This document shows positions 6,658 to 7,639 of a stretch of DNA of 7,639 nt, one piece after another. A program made the translations under genes and the position numbers. The stretch covers positions 1-7,639 of the forward strand of contig NZ_CAXIBN010000151.1 in assembly GCF_964021735.1 (NCBI RefSeq). The letters are read 5' to 3'. The notes under the pieces were generated by a model. That model saw only the letters and a list, made by a program, of their open reading frames with translations. It did not search any database and was not told where the DNA came from. This stretch comes from Wocania_A sp964021735. GTDB taxonomy: Bacteria; Bacteroidota; Bacteroidia; Flavobacteriales; Flavobacteriaceae. The stretch's first letter is position 1; each line of letters begins with the position of its first letter.

Positions 6658-7639
6658 ATTTTATATGAGTAATTAATTCTTGTAACGAAAATTTAAATTG
6701 TTTACCAGAAACCATATCTTTTAAAGTATATGTATTCGAGTTAATTTCCTCTTCGCCTACTAAAACTACAAAAGGAATCGCACGTTTATTAGCATGATTC
6801 ATTTGCTTTTTCATTTTAGCAGCATCAGGATATAATTCAGCATTAATATCCTTTAAACGTAATTCTTTAATGGCTTTTAAACTGAATAGAGCTTCTTTTT
6901 CGCCAAAATTAATGAATAGTACCTCAACATTTTTAGTAACCGTTTCTGGAAATAAACCCAATTCTTCAAGCACTAAATAAATACGGTCTAAACCAAAGCT
7001 AATACCAACGCCACTAACATCTTTCATCCCGAAAATTCCTGTTAAGTCGTCGTAACGACCACCACCGCCAATAGAACCCATTTGTACGTTTTTGGGAGCA
7101 GAAACTTCAAAAATAGCACCTGTATAATAATTCAATCCGCGTGCTAAAGTAACATCGAGTTGCAGTGTAGCAGTTGATAATCCTAATTCAGAAATAGCAG
7201 TATTGATGAATGCTAATTCTTTAATTCCTTTTTTTCCTTCTTCGGAAGTATTTAAAATGCTTTTTAAGCTTTCAATTTGAGATTCAAAAGACCCTGAAAG
7301 GTTAAATAATGGTTGTAATTTTTCAATTCCTGCTTCTGAAATGCCTTTACTTAGCATTTCCTCCTTCACCTTCTCCTCGCCTATTTTATCAAGTTTATCT
7401 AAAGCTACTGTAAAGTCAATTAACTTATCACTAGCTCCAATAACTTCGGCAATTCCAGAAAGTATTTTACGGTTATTTATTTTAATGGTAACATCTTCTA
7501 ATTTTAAAGCAGAAAAAACAGTGTCGTAAAGTTGAATAAACTCAACTTCTTGCCAAAGACTTTTACTCCCAACTACATCGGCATCACATTGATAAAACTC
7601 TCTAAAACGTCCTTTCTGTGGTCTATCTGCTCTCCAAAC
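6656..7639 (-). CDS. hisS: Histidyl-tRNA synthetase, C-terminal part (start outside window)
   Basis: Class II aminoacyl-tRNA synthetase that charges tRNA-His with histidine in the cytoplasm, using ATP. The frame is open from 7639; the GTG at 7369-7367 lies inside the gene and is not the start, because the 90 codons before it read as HisRS. From the right edge 327 residues are visible. Motif 2 is at residues 3-17 (RADRPQKGRFREFYQ). NNRKILSGIAEVIG follows at 55-68. The histidine-specific loop is ARGLNYYTG, with its conserved Arg at 167, and GGGGRYDDL is at 191-199. Motif 3 is GVGISFGLDRI at 210-220. The anticodon-binding domain occupies about 238-327 (VEVLFINFGEKEA to THIK). About 130 N-terminal residues, including motif 1, should lie outside, judging from a usual length near 455. 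The loop has Asn where many bacteria have Asp (RGLDYY), which I recall as common in Bacteroidota. The gene converges on the upstream LamG gene with a 104-bp gap. Confidence 0.97.
   Translation of the reverse strand, partial: VWRADRPQKGRFREFYQCDADVVGSKSLWQEVEFIQLYDTVFSALKLEDVTIKINNRKILSGIAEVIGASDKLIDFTVALDKLDKIGEEKVKEEMLSKGISEAGIEKLQPLFNLSGSFESQIESLKSILNTSEEGKKGIKELAFINTAISELGLSTATLQLDVTLARGLNYYTGAIFEVSAPKNVQMGSIGGGGRYDDLTGIFGMKDVSGVGISFGLDRIYLVLEELGLFPETVTKNVEVLFINFGEKEALFSLKAIKELRLKDINAELYPDAAKMKKQMNHANKRAIPFVVLVGEEEINSNTYTLKDMVSGKQFKFSLQELITHIK

Noticed and set aside
7341..7529. Open frame of 62 codons on the + strand.
   Set aside because: It is antisense to hisS codons that encode clear HisRS sequence; composition is Ser/Leu-rich shadow coding with no signal of its own.

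Overview
The window looks like an ordinary chromosomal stretch from a member of the Bacteroidota, most likely family Flavobacteriaceae. The signs are low GC, strong use of A/T-ending codons such as TTA for Leu, two large exported proteins ending in type IX secretion system (T9SS) type A sorting domains, a TAnnTTTG-type promoter box, no Shine-Dalgarno sequence at the one visible start, and a histidyl-tRNA synthetase with Bacteroidota-like motifs.

Layout. (1) Positions 3-2474 (+) hold the 3' part of a large T9SS-secreted LamG protein; its start lies left of the window. (2) Positions 2475-2675 form an intergenic gap with a strong intrinsic terminator (2522-2552) and a candidate promoter box (2614-2621). 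(3) Positions 2676-6551 (+) hold a complete 1291-residue paralogue: signal peptide, split thrombospondin-type-3-like calcium-binding repeats around an unassigned domain, LamG fold, a long shared module and a T9SS tail. (4) Positions 6552-6655 are a convergent gap with a second hairpin terminator that runs into the stop codon of the next gene. (5) Positions 6656-7639 (-) hold the 3' three quarters of hisS, whose start lies right of the window.

The two + strand genes are a tandem paralogous pair. Similarity is visible along the whole overlap, from the middle of LamG to the last residue, and continues past the stop codons into the terminator region. There, the two terminator stems differ at two positions that are both compensated on the opposite arm. 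Both proteins are probably exported by Sec and then T9SS and anchored or released at the cell surface. Acidic Ca-binding repeats and LamG domains suggest an adhesive or glycan-binding role, but no catalytic motif is visible and the ligand cannot be told from sequence. hisS is a housekeeping gene, functionally unrelated and merely convergent.

I see no mobile element, CRISPR array, tRNA, rRNA or defence system. The most noteworthy features are the uncharacterised ~450-residue module shared by the two surface proteins and the duplicated, covarying 3' terminator element.
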